From contig CAWGTB010000005.1 of assembly GCA_963825405.1 (NCBI GenBank), positions 781,211 to 845,210 of the forward strand: DNA of 64,000 nucleotides, read 5' to 3'. The position numbers and the translations under genes were made by a program. How positions within the stretch are numbered: the first letter of the stretch is position 1; every line of letters begins with the position of its first letter. Below are positions 38,119-46,040 of this stretch, piece by piece. A model generated the notes under the pieces. It made no database searches. It saw nothing but the letters and a program-made list of their open reading frames with translations, and was not told the origin of the DNA. The DNA comes from JACPNO01 sp963825405 (GTDB lineage Bacteria > Acidobacteriota > Terriglobia > Bryobacterales > Bryobacteraceae).

Positions 38119-39057
38119 GTGGGTCTGCATATCGTCGTCTCCGGCGCCGCGGGGTTCATCGGCTCTCACATGTGCGACCGGCTGCTGGCCGAAGGGCACA
38201 CCGTAGTCGCTCTCGACAACCTGCTAACCGGCTCGCAAAAGAACATCGCGCACCTGGCGACGCATGCGCATTTTCGCTTCATTCGTCACGACGTGACGCA
38301 GCCCGCGCCGGTCGAAGGTCCCATCGATGCCGTCCTGCACATGGCGTCGCCAGCCAGTCCGAAGGATTATTTGGAACATCCCATCGAAACGCTGGACGTG
38401 GGTTCGCTCGGCACCCGGCAAATGCTCGAACTGGCGCGGACGCACAACGCGACATTCCTGCTGACGTCCACCTCGGAATCCTACGGCGATCCGCTGGTTC
38501 ACCCGCAGGTGGAAACGTACTGGGGTAACGTGAATCCGGTGGGTCCGCGTTCCTGCTACGACGAAAGCAAGCGCTTCGCCGAGGCGCTCACCATGGCCTT
38601 CCACCGTAAGCACGGCGTCCGCACCAACATCGCGCGCATCTTCAATACCTACGGGCCGCGCATGAAGCTCGACGACGGCCGCGTCGTTCCGGCCTTCATG
38701 GATCAAGCCCTGCGCGGCGAACCCATGACGATTTTCGGCGATGGATCGCAGACCCGCAGCTTCTGTTTTGTGAGCGATCTGGTGGACGGGCTCTATCGCC
38801 TGATGCAGTCGGAGGAGCGCTACCCGGTCAATCTGGGCAATCCGCGCGAGCTGACAATCAAGCAATTCGCCGAAGAAATCCGCCGGCTGACGGGCACGAA
38901 CTCTCCACTCGTCTACCGTCCGCTTCCCACTGATGATCCCAAGCAGCGCCAGCCGGATATTTCAAAAGCTCGGCGCATACTTGGATGGGAACCGCGCGTT
39001 GGGCTGGAAGACGGATTGAAGCAGACCATCGAATATTTCAGCGGCTTGCGTTCTTGA
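38119..39057 (+). CDS. UDP-glucuronate decarboxylase-like NAD-dependent sugar epimerase/dehydratase
   Basis: 312 residues from GTG 38119 (TTG 38113 also in frame). Extended SDR: NAD-binding SGAAGFIGSHMCDRLL, HMASPASPKDY, and the catalytic Tyr-Lys in GPRSCYDESKRFAE. VNPVGPRSCYDE and ARIFNTYGPRM are typical of UDP-xylose synthases, which decarboxylate UDP-glucuronate. The supplier enzyme Ugd is encoded at 1.3-2.7 kb in the same window but not in the same operon. The end overlaps the hydrolase gene on the other strand by 20 bp. Confidence 0.85.
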   Translation: MGLHIVVSGAAGFIGSHMCDRLLAEGHTVVALDNLLTGSQKNIAHLATHAHFRFIRHDVTQPAPVEGPIDAVLHMASPASPKDYLEHPIETLDVGSLGTRQMLELARTHNATFLLTSTSESYGDPLVHPQVETYWGNVNPVGPRSCYDESKRFAEALTMAFHRKHGVRTNIARIFNTYGPRMKLDDGRVVPAFMDQALRGEPMTIFGDGSQTRSFCFVSDLVDGLYRLMQSEERYPVNLGNPRELTIKQFAEEIRRLTGTNSPLVYRPLPTDDPKQRQPDISKARRILGWEPRVGLEDGLKQTIEYFSGLRS

Positions 39058-40027
39058 GCCAGCGATCCAGAAATTCGTAAGCGTCCTGACGCACTGCTTG
39101 GGGAAATTCGTGGCCCGCGTCCGGGTAGGTCGCGACCAGACGGTTTTCCGCGTGGAAAATCTGGTATGCCGGCATCGCCGCGGCCACGCAATCGCGCACG
39201 CCAGAGACTTCAAAGTTCGAGTCGTTGAGCGGGGCATTGATAAAAAGCGGACGCGGTGCGAGCGCTGCCAGCACGCCCGGAAAATCAAACGGCATGCGCG
39301 CCGGCTCCTTCCCATAATTGCTCGCGATGCGCGGCATGTAGCCGTTGTGACTCCAGCCGGTGAGATCGCCCTTCATATATTTTGCGAACGAGTTGAAGCC
39401 GCAGCTCGTCACGATCGCCCGGATGCGCGGATCAAACGCCGCCAAAAACAGCGAGTTGTGCCCGCCCAGTGAATGGCCGATCACGCCGATCCGTTTGCCA
39501 TCCACTTCTGGCAAGCTCTGCAGCACGTCGATGGCCCGCATGTGATTCCAGATGCCTTTCATCGTTGTGCTGGCGTAGCCAATCACGTAGGCGTCCACAT
39601 GATAGTCGCCGAAATTTGGATAGTCGGGCGCGAGCGTCACGTAGCCACGCTCGGCGAGTTCCCGCGCATACTGCAAATCGGGCTTGCCCCCCAGACCCGC
39701 CGGCTCGCCCTTTCCGATGCGCGTGGTCTGGTGCAGGCAAAGCATGGCGGGACGGCGGCCTTTCGCACCGGCAGGCAGGAACAGATACGCCGGCACGAGA
39801 TCGTCCGCTTCGGAGACATAAGTAATTTTTCTGCGCGTGAACTTGGGAAATTTCTCCTCTTCGAGAACCACGACACGCAGCGGCTCAGAATGCCGGTGAG
39901 GCAGCGGCCCCATGACGAGTTGCATGCCGGCTAACGTCTGCCGGCGCTGCGCGTCCCACTGCGGGCGCGTGTGCGGTTGGGGAATCTCGGCGCACAGCGT
40001 GAGCGCAACGAGTACGCCCGCGATCAC
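39038..40027 (-). CDS. Secreted alpha/beta hydrolase (acetyl-xylan-esterase/dienelactone-hydrolase-like)
   Basis: 329 residues with a short signal peptide (MIAGVLVALTLCAE). The nucleophile elbow is IGVIGHSLGGHNSLFLAAF (Ser in GHSLG) at about residue 190, with an Asp in RIRAIVTSCGF-downstream and a His in YPDAGHEFP near the C-terminus. APDYPNFGDYHVDAY contributes the oxyanion side. Substrate unknown; an ester or acyl-peptide is likely. It is the last of four genes joined by 4-bp ATGA overlaps (alanine racemase, cysteine dioxygenase, bicupin, hydrolase). Confidence 0.75.
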   Translation of the reverse strand: MIAGVLVALTLCAEIPQPHTRPQWDAQRRQTLAGMQLVMGPLPHRHSEPLRVVVLEEEKFPKFTRRKITYVSEADDLVPAYLFLPAGAKGRRPAMLCLHQTTRIGKGEPAGLGGKPDLQYARELAERGYVTLAPDYPNFGDYHVDAYVIGYASTTMKGIWNHMRAIDVLQSLPEVDGKRIGVIGHSLGGHNSLFLAAFDPRIRAIVTSCGFNSFAKYMKGDLTGWSHNGYMPRIASNYGKEPARMPFDFPGVLAALAPRPLFINAPLNDSNFEVSGVRDCVAAAMPAYQIFHAENRLVATYPDAGHEFPQAVRQDAYEFLDRWLKNASR

Positions 40028-40890
40028 TTTACGTCCGCGACGTCCAGCCGGCCTTTTTCTCGCGCCACCCCGATGATCATAAACTCCAGATCGCCCGGAG
40101 CAGTGTTCTCGAACGAATGCACGTCGTTGAAATGCACGGGTACGGCGTCGCCTTTTTGGATCGCGGCGGTTTCATCGCCAATGCGCGCCGAGCCCTGGCC
40201 GCTCATCACGTAGAAAAACTCCTCAACGCCGGCATGTACGTGCCGTCCAACCGACGCGCCCGCGGGAATCACCAGGTGATCCACGTACGCCCAGTTGGTA
40301 AAAAACACTTCCGGCTCGAGCACCCGCCGGTATTGCACCGCGCCGATGCCGCCATGAAAGTTGACGACCTGCGCGAGCAGCTTGCGGTCCAGATGCATGG
40401 TGATGAAGACCGGCTTCTGGTCAAGCGTCACGCCCACGCGATCGTCGGCCAAATCGGAAGCGTCGTATTTTCCCTTCACGCTGCCGACCGCAATATTCAT
40501 CCACTCCGTGGGCCGGTCCGTGGGATTGTAAATGCCGTGCGAGCGGCCCATGCGGCACGGCGCACCAGCCGGACCCGTCACGCGCGCGGTGCGCCCGTCG
40601 ATCGTGAATTGCGCTTCGTTGTCCAGAATGACGAACATCTCTTCCATCTGATTGTGATAGTGATGTCCGATGCCGCCCTTCGGCGGAATCACGCCGCGAT
40701 GCAGAAACAGCAGGTTGGTGTTGAGGCTGGTGGCGTCGAGCAAACCTTCGAAAAGCAATTCGCCGGCGCCGCCGTGCACTGCGGGGACGTGTTGATATTT
40801 CGCCGGATCAGTATGAGCGATGCGCGATGCCAACGGCTCGCGCGCGGCTAAAGGTAGCACTGCCATCAACGCCAAGAGCGGTATTTTCAA
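40024..40890 (-). CDS. Secreted bicupin protein
   Basis: 288 residues with signal peptide MKIPLLALMAVLPLAA. Two cupin folds: the first has GIGHHYHNQMEEMFVILDN (HxH...E metal motif) at about residue 75, the second has GASVGRHVHAGVEEFFYVMSG at about 210. Both keep their histidines and glutamate, so two metal sites are expected. This is the pattern of quercetinase- or oxalate-decarboxylase-like bicupins, but no closer match is visible. It is coupled to the cysteine dioxygenase upstream and the hydrolase downstream by ATGA overlaps. Confidence 0.8.
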   Translation of the reverse strand: MKIPLLALMAVLPLAAREPLASRIAHTDPAKYQHVPAVHGGAGELLFEGLLDATSLNTNLLFLHRGVIPPKGGIGHHYHNQMEEMFVILDNEAQFTIDGRTARVTGPAGAPCRMGRSHGIYNPTDRPTEWMNIAVGSVKGKYDASDLADDRVGVTLDQKPVFITMHLDRKLLAQVVNFHGGIGAVQYRRVLEPEVFFTNWAYVDHLVIPAGASVGRHVHAGVEEFFYVMSGQGSARIGDETAAIQKGDAVPVHFNDVHSFENTAPGDLEFMIIGVAREKGRLDVADVK

Positions 40891-41471
40891 AGCGTCACCC
40901 TTTCCAACGGCGCGTCGCTTTTGAGTGCGCCAAATTCCGTCGTGTTCACCAGTTGAACGTCTTCGTAGCGATGATTCCGCATATCGTAAACTTCGCAGGT
41001 ATCGAACGGCTTGGAATAAATGTGCAGCGTGACCGCGCGGCTGCCAAACGACCCCGCATTGATCACCTGGTGAATCGGCTCCTCCGCGTCAACTTCCTGC
41101 GGGCTCTCGGGTGTGATCAGAAAATTCGTGCTCGACGCCAGTTCACAAAATCCGCTGGCCACATCCTTGCGTACCATCCGGAAATTGTGGACCTGCACTT
41201 TGCCATACGCCATCGCCATCCAGCACCTCTGGTCGCGATGGTTGTGAATGGCGCTCTTCTGGCCGCTCTCCCAGCAGATAGCAATCAATTCATATAGCGG
41301 CGTCCGTTGAATCAGGTTGCGCGTATAGTGCTCGCGGGAAAAATAAAGATACGGCGCAAGACTTGCCGGATCCACGCGATGGTCGCGCAAAAACCCAAGC
41401 ACCCGCTCATCCGTAAATTCCGCCTCGGGAATGCGGGCCAGGTCACTGGCGAACTGATCGATCGCGATCAA
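40887..41471 (-). CDS. Cysteine dioxygenase type I
   Basis: 194 residues. The iron-binding His pair and cross-linking Cys are in HNHRDQRCWMAMAYG, with the same HxHxxxxC spacing as mammalian CDO, and the partner Tyr is in TLHIYSKPFDTCEVYD, very close to the rat LHLYSPPFDTCHAFD sequence; the third His is in EPIHQVINAG. It should oxidise L-cysteine to cysteine sulfinate with O2. No signal peptide, so cytoplasmic, while its coupled neighbours are exported. ATGA overlaps tie it to alr upstream and the bicupin downstream. Confidence 0.88.
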   Translation of the reverse strand: MIAIDQFASDLARIPEAEFTDERVLGFLRDHRVDPASLAPYLYFSREHYTRNLIQRTPLYELIAICWESGQKSAIHNHRDQRCWMAMAYGKVQVHNFRMVRKDVASGFCELASSTNFLITPESPQEVDAEEPIHQVINAGSFGSRAVTLHIYSKPFDTCEVYDMRNHRYEDVQLVNTTEFGALKSDAPLERVTL

Positions 41472-42643
41472 ACGATTCTCCTGGGCAGCAGCGGATTCAG
41501 GTGCATAGTCAGATCGTACACCGAGGTCTTCGAGCTATCCGCGACGTCTTCGGGCCGGGAGCCCTCCTGCCAGTCGAAACAAGTGACAGTGTCGCCGATC
41601 TCCACTTTCCGTTCCGGGCCGATCTCGATAATCGAATGGCTCGCCGAGACTGAAGCTACCACTGGGTACAACGCGCCGTTGATACGAACCTTGGAGTGCT
41701 TGGCCACTTCTCGCGGCCAGCCATCGGTATGACCCACGGGAATCGTCGCAACCCACGTGTCCTGCCGCGCCATGTAGGCCCGGTTGTAGCCGGCGCTCTC
41801 GCCTTCCCGCAGTTGCTTTACGTAGGCGACGCGAGCCTTCAGCGCCATCGCCGGCCGCAAATCCAGAATGCTCATGCCGCGGAATTCCGGCTCCGAATAG
41901 ACGCCGTAAAGCGCCATGCCGGGACGCACCATGTCGAGAAATGCTTCCGGGCGTTGGAACAGTCCGAAGCTGGAACAGGTGTGTTTACGGCCGAGGGCGA
42001 TGCCTTCCTTCTCGAGCGCGGCGCACAAGTTCTGATAGCGCGTAAATTGTTCTTTATCGAATTCCGGATCTTCCGTGAATGTCATCATCACGCCGCGTAG
42101 GACGACGGATTTTCGCCCAGCCAGATCGCGAATTAATTCCGGCGCCGCGCGATAAGGCACGCCCACACGCCCAATGCCGGTGTCGACGCAAACGTGCAGG
42201 GGCACGGGTTTGCGCAGCTTCTGCGAAATTTTGTCGAGCGCCGCGCCCACCGGCGTGTACACCATCGGCATGATGTCGCGCGCGATGGCTTCCTCGAGAT
42301 TCTTTTCGTCGAAAGGGCCCATCAGCAGGACGGGTTTTTTGATCCCGGCGTCGCGCAACGCTACAGCTTCATGCAGTTTGACGACAGCAAAACCGGCGAT
42401 GGCTGAAAGCGGCTCCAGTTGCCGCGCGGCGTTTTCTACTCCGAGACCGTAGCCATTGTTTTTGATAACCGCCAGGATCGGTCTATCCGCGACGCGCTTC
42501 GAAATCACCTGCACGTTGTGCCGCAGGTTTTCAGTATTTATCTCGACCCAGGGATCGAAGGAGGAATCGGCGGCCCAAAGGCTGAAGCGCGGCAGCACGC
42601 TGGCAGCAGCCGCCCCAAGCAAGGCCCGGCGCGAAGTCTTCAT
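41468..42643 (-). CDS. alr: Alanine racemase with Tat-like export signal
   Basis: 391 residues from ATG 42643. The PLP lysine is in ILAVIKNNGYGLGVENAA (about residue 63), the second catalytic Tyr in SAGYNRAYMARQ, and other landmarks are VDTGIGRVG and DMVRPGMALYGVYSEP. The leader MKTSRRALLGAAAASVLP is a twin-arginine-type signal, unusual because most alanine racemases supply D-Ala in the cytoplasm; exported versions include broad-specificity racemases. The open frame continues 90 codons upstream but the RR leader supports this start. It opens the four-gene overlapping operon. Confidence 0.85.
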   Translation of the reverse strand: MKTSRRALLGAAAASVLPRFSLWAADSSFDPWVEINTENLRHNVQVISKRVADRPILAVIKNNGYGLGVENAARQLEPLSAIAGFAVVKLHEAVALRDAGIKKPVLLMGPFDEKNLEEAIARDIMPMVYTPVGAALDKISQKLRKPVPLHVCVDTGIGRVGVPYRAAPELIRDLAGRKSVVLRGVMMTFTEDPEFDKEQFTRYQNLCAALEKEGIALGRKHTCSSFGLFQRPEAFLDMVRPGMALYGVYSEPEFRGMSILDLRPAMALKARVAYVKQLREGESAGYNRAYMARQDTWVATIPVGHTDGWPREVAKHSKVRINGALYPVVASVSASHSIIEIGPERKVEIGDTVTCFDWQEGSRPEDVADSSKTSVYDLTMHLNPLLPRRIV

Positions 42644-43110
42644 GATCGACGAGTATACATCCGCGCTCAGTGTCCAGGATCCGGCACTCTTCGGCAGTGC
42701 GCGTCCTTCACCGACGGCGCGAAAGCAGCCGGTGCTGGCAAGGTCATACTCGAACAAATAGTCGATGCCAAATCCGCCTGAGAGTCCGCTGGCCTTAGTA
42801 CAGAAGATCGTCTGCGCATGATCGACGTCACTGGGATAAACGTAGTCGCCAGCATTCGCGGCCACGAACTTTTGCCGTGGCCGGGTAAACAATCCGACTA
42901 TGCCGCCCGGCATCTGGGCTCCGGCAACGATGACTTGGACCCGTCACGAAGTGACAACGTGGCTTTCCACTCGCGAGTATGCGGCGAAACAACAGGGTGA
43001 GATGGAACGGTATACAGGCAGCCGTCGGTACTTGCGATGATCGGGTCATCCGAAGCCAGGAGAGCAACGGCCGAACAGGCGGCGTCACCCAGATGTCAGC
43101 CCTAAGAAAC
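42644..43110 (-). other. 489-bp gap with protein-like but broken minus-strand reading frames
   Basis: No complete gene. On the minus strand, frame pieces look protein-like: ASDDPIIASTDGCLYTVPSH, then VVSPHTREWKATLSLRDG, then in another frame QVIVAGAQMPGGIVGLF followed by FVAANAGDYVYPSDVDHAQT and FGIDYLFEYDLASTG. The last piece is in frame with alr without a stop. This could be a small frameshifted gene or a remnant between the permease and alr; I find no start codon or ribosome site for it. A TATACT box lies 12-17 bases before alr. Confidence 0.3.
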
Positions 43111-43131
43111 ACTACAGTCACGTAACAGCAT

Positions 43132-45636
43132 TTACTCGTAGCGCAGCGCGCGCATCGGGTCCACGCGCAATGCCCGCCGTGCCGGCAACAGCGCGGATAC
43201 CGCAACCGTCACGGCAAAAATTCCAATAGCCGCCAGATACGCTACCGGATCGAGATTGCTCACGCCATAAAGCGCCTGCCGCAGAATCTGCGACAGCGCC
43301 GCCGCGCCGGCCACGCCCACCACCAATCCAGCGATAACGGGAATCGAGAATTGCCGCAGCACGATCGCCAGCACATCCGCAGGCCGCGCGCCCAGCGCCA
43401 TCCGAATCCCGATCTCCTTGGTGCGCTGCGAGACGGCGTACGCCACCAGTCCCACGATGCCCAGGCACGCGAGCAGCAGCGCCACCAGTCCCAACACGGT
43501 TACCGACACCACGCTGTATTCCGCGGTCTGCAGCTTCTCTCGAAACGCCCGCTTCATCAATTGCACTTCTGGAAAAAGCTTGGGATCGATGTTTTTCACG
43601 ATCGATGCCACCGCCGGCGCCAGGCCCTCGGGCGGCGCTGACGTTCTCACCAGCATTACCATCGGAGACAAATCCGCACCGGCGAGTTGATAAACCTCTA
43701 CTGCATCCGAGTCTTCCGGCGAAACCAGCCGCGCGCTGCCCACAACCCCAACTACGGTATAGTTTCCGTCCCCCATTTTGAATGGCTTCCCGAGCGGATC
43801 TTCCGCCGGCCATTGCAGGCGGGCCAAAGAATCACTCACCACGATCGTTCGCGTATCGCCCGTTGCCAGATTGCGGCCGCGCAGCAGCGGAATCTGCATG
43901 GTCTGAAAGAACGGCGGATCGATCGAATTGAAATGAACGTTCAGCATTCGCCCGCCGACATTGGTTCGCGCTACGCTCCAGCGATTCCCCAACGGCGGAT
44001 TGGAGACCAGCGCCACCGATTCCACGCCGGGCAAACCACGCAGCCGGCTCCGCAGCGTGTCAAGGTACGCCCGCGCGCTGCTTGCTGAGTAGCCGTGGCT
44101 GCCGAGACCCAGGTCAATCGAAATAACCTGCTGATAATCGAAACCCGGATTAGTGGACGTGGCGCGACTGAGCGCACGCACCAGCAGCCCCGCCACAATC
44201 AGCAGCACGCAACTAGCAGCCACCTGCGCTCCCACCAGAAACTGCCGCACGATGGTCGCGCGATGCCGCTGCCGTGCGAGTTGCAGCGCCGGCGTCAGAC
44301 CGAACAGCAGCGCAGCCGCGAATCCCATGGCGAGAGCGAAGGCGATCACGCGCCAATCAGGCGTAGGATTCAGCCATGCCGGTGCGCCGGTCCATGACAT
44401 AAGGCTGCGCAGCAGCACGTAGCCCAACGCCAGCCCCGCTGCCGATCCACACAGCGCCAGCATCAGGCTTTCGGTAAATAACTGGCGGACTAACCGGGCG
44501 CGTCCTGCCCCCACCGAAACGCGAATCGCGATCTCCCGTTCCCGAGCCACACCGCGCGCCATCAGCAAGCTGCCCAGATTGCCGCATGCCACGGCAAGAA
44601 TCAGCAGGCACAGCGCGCCTGCTAGCGCGAGCAGCGGATACATCGGGGGAATCAGGCGAACCGCGTAACCACCCGGCTCACTGGGCAAGGTTTCTTTTTC
44701 CCAAATGTCGTTCGGATGCTGGCGGTGCAGCTCGGCAGCGAGTACCCGCAGTTCCTCTTCGGCGACTTTGGGCGTCATGCCCGGCCGCAGCCGGCCCGCC
44801 ATCAATACGCCGCCTCCCGAGAAATCCGTGAGGAGCTGGCTGCCGTTGACGAAATACGGCTGTTGCGCGATCGGCGCCCACAAATCCGGCTGCTCCAAAC
44901 CCAAACCGCTGAAGGCGCGCGAGGCTACGCCGATTACGGTGACCATCTTGGCATTCACGCGGATCGCTTTCCCTACGATCGAGGGATCGCCGCCGAAATG
45001 CCGTTGCCACAGCCCGTTCCCCAGCACCACCACGGGCTCGGCGCCTGCAGCTTCGTCGCGTACCGCATCGAGCATGCGCCCCAGCGTCGGCGCGGCGCCG
45101 AGTTCGCCAAAGAAATTCGCCGTCACAAAATGCGCTGCGAGCGGCTTGTCTTCACCGTCGATGGAAACCCTGCCGAATGTCACAGCCATCACCGACAGCG
45201 CCTTGCTGTTTTCCCGATAGAACGCGACGGCAGGATACGGGAAATTGTCCGAGGAATTCCCCGCCGCGCTGCGCTGGAATCGCAGCAACGTTTCCGGACG
45301 ACGCACGGGCAGCGGGCGCAACACCATCAGATTGAAAAAGCCGAACGCGGCAATGTTGACGCCGATGCCCAGCGCCAGCATCAGCACCGCGGCCAGGGTG
45401 AAGCCGGGCGATTTGCCCAGCATGCGCGCCGCATAGCGCAGGTCCTGGGAGAAGCGATCAATCCAGGTCCAGCCCCAGGCTTCTCGCGCCTCTTCGCGAA
45501 GGCGCAGCGTGTTGCCGAAGTGCCCGCCGCCTCCCCGCGCAGCCATTTCGCGATGAAATTCCATGTCGCCCGCCAGTTCGCGGTCAAAGCGGCGTCGGTT
45601 CAACAGATAACGGAGGCGGCGGAAAAGCTCAGTCAT
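43132..45636 (-). CDS. Acidobacterial duplicated orphan permease (MacB/FtsX-type ABC permease)
   Basis: 834 residues, intact. A short cytoplasmic N-terminus (MTELFRRLRYLLNRRRFDRE, MEFHREMA) typical of this family precedes TM1 (about 80-100), a MacB-like periplasmic domain, three central membrane spans, a second periplasmic domain and three C-terminal spans with KEIGIRMALGARPADVLAIVLRQ, the FtsX coupling motif. The duplicated arrangement without an ATPase gene next door matches the ADOP family (TIGR03434-like). Function unknown; efflux or lipid handling is inferred from MacB. The PadR regulator lies 11 bp upstream, the usual pairing. Confidence 0.88.
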   Translation of the reverse strand: MTELFRRLRYLLNRRRFDRELAGDMEFHREMAARGGGGHFGNTLRLREEAREAWGWTWIDRFSQDLRYAARMLGKSPGFTLAAVLMLALGIGVNIAAFGFFNLMVLRPLPVRRPETLLRFQRSAAGNSSDNFPYPAVAFYRENSKALSVMAVTFGRVSIDGEDKPLAAHFVTANFFGELGAAPTLGRMLDAVRDEAAGAEPVVVLGNGLWQRHFGGDPSIVGKAIRVNAKMVTVIGVASRAFSGLGLEQPDLWAPIAQQPYFVNGSQLLTDFSGGGVLMAGRLRPGMTPKVAEEELRVLAAELHRQHPNDIWEKETLPSEPGGYAVRLIPPMYPLLALAGALCLLILAVACGNLGSLLMARGVAREREIAIRVSVGAGRARLVRQLFTESLMLALCGSAAGLALGYVLLRSLMSWTGAPAWLNPTPDWRVIAFALAMGFAAALLFGLTPALQLARQRHRATIVRQFLVGAQVAASCVLLIVAGLLVRALSRATSTNPGFDYQQVISIDLGLGSHGYSASSARAYLDTLRSRLRGLPGVESVALVSNPPLGNRWSVARTNVGGRMLNVHFNSIDPPFFQTMQIPLLRGRNLATGDTRTIVVSDSLARLQWPAEDPLGKPFKMGDGNYTVVGVVGSARLVSPEDSDAVEVYQLAGADLSPMVMLVRTSAPPEGLAPAVASIVKNIDPKLFPEVQLMKRAFREKLQTAEYSVVSVTVLGLVALLLACLGIVGLVAYAVSQRTKEIGIRMALGARPADVLAIVLRQFSIPVIAGLVVGVAGAAALSQILRQALYGVSNLDPVAYLAAIGIFAVTVAVSALLPARRALRVDPMRALRYE

Positions 45637-45647
45637 GGCGTTTCTCC

Positions 45648-45974
45648 TCAGGCCGTGCGCAGAACCGACTGAATGGCCTGGTTCACGCGGTCATAGCCGG
45701 ACAGCTCGGCTTCAAGCTGCTTCAAGCCCGCGGGCGTCAGCCGATAGAAACGTACTTTGCGATTGGTTTCGGAAATGCCCCAATCGGACGTAACCCAGCC
45801 CTTCAGCAGAATCCGCTGCAACGCCGGATAGAGCGCACCTTCCTCCACCCGCAGCACTTCGGACGACAGTGTATGAATCCGCTGGGCAATGGCGTAACCG
45901 TGCAGAGGACCGGAGCGAAGGACCCGCAGGATCAGCAGAACCAAAGCACCGGAAGGCATTTCTTTCTTAGGCAT
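45648..45974 (-). CDS. PadR-family transcriptional regulator
   Basis: 108 residues from ATG 45974 (MPKKEMPSGALVLLILRVL). The winged helix has GPLHGYAIAQRIH, VEEGALYPALQRILLKGWV and TNRKVRFYRLTPAGLKQLEAE, the canonical PadR sequence. The longer open frame upstream is antisense. It forms an operon with the orphan permease and presumably represses both. A 36-bp inverted repeat covers its start codon (45969-46004), suggesting autoregulation. No clear Shine-Dalgarno sequence precedes the ATG, and the AT-rich promoter abuts it, so the transcript may be nearly leaderless. Confidence 0.9.
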   Translation of the reverse strand: MPKKEMPSGALVLLILRVLRSGPLHGYAIAQRIHTLSSEVLRVEEGALYPALQRILLKGWVTSDWGISETNRKVRFYRLTPAGLKQLEAELSGYDRVNQAIQSVLRTA

Positions 45975-46004
45975 AATTATATTATGGGTATAATAACTAT
46001 GCCT
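45969..46004. promoter_or_regulatory. 36-bp inverted repeat over the padR start, candidate operator/promoter
   Basis: Perfect 7-bp arms AGGCATA (45969-45975) and TATGCCT (45998-46004) enclose an AT-rich core that itself pairs in part (13 of 18 positions overall). The minus strand carries TATAAT and TATTAT boxes in the core. The site covers the padR start codon, so a bound PadR dimer would block both transcription and expression of the padR-permease operon. Confidence 0.5.
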
Positions 46005-46040
46005 GAAGCGAATGTCAAGGCGCTGATATAAGCTATCCGC

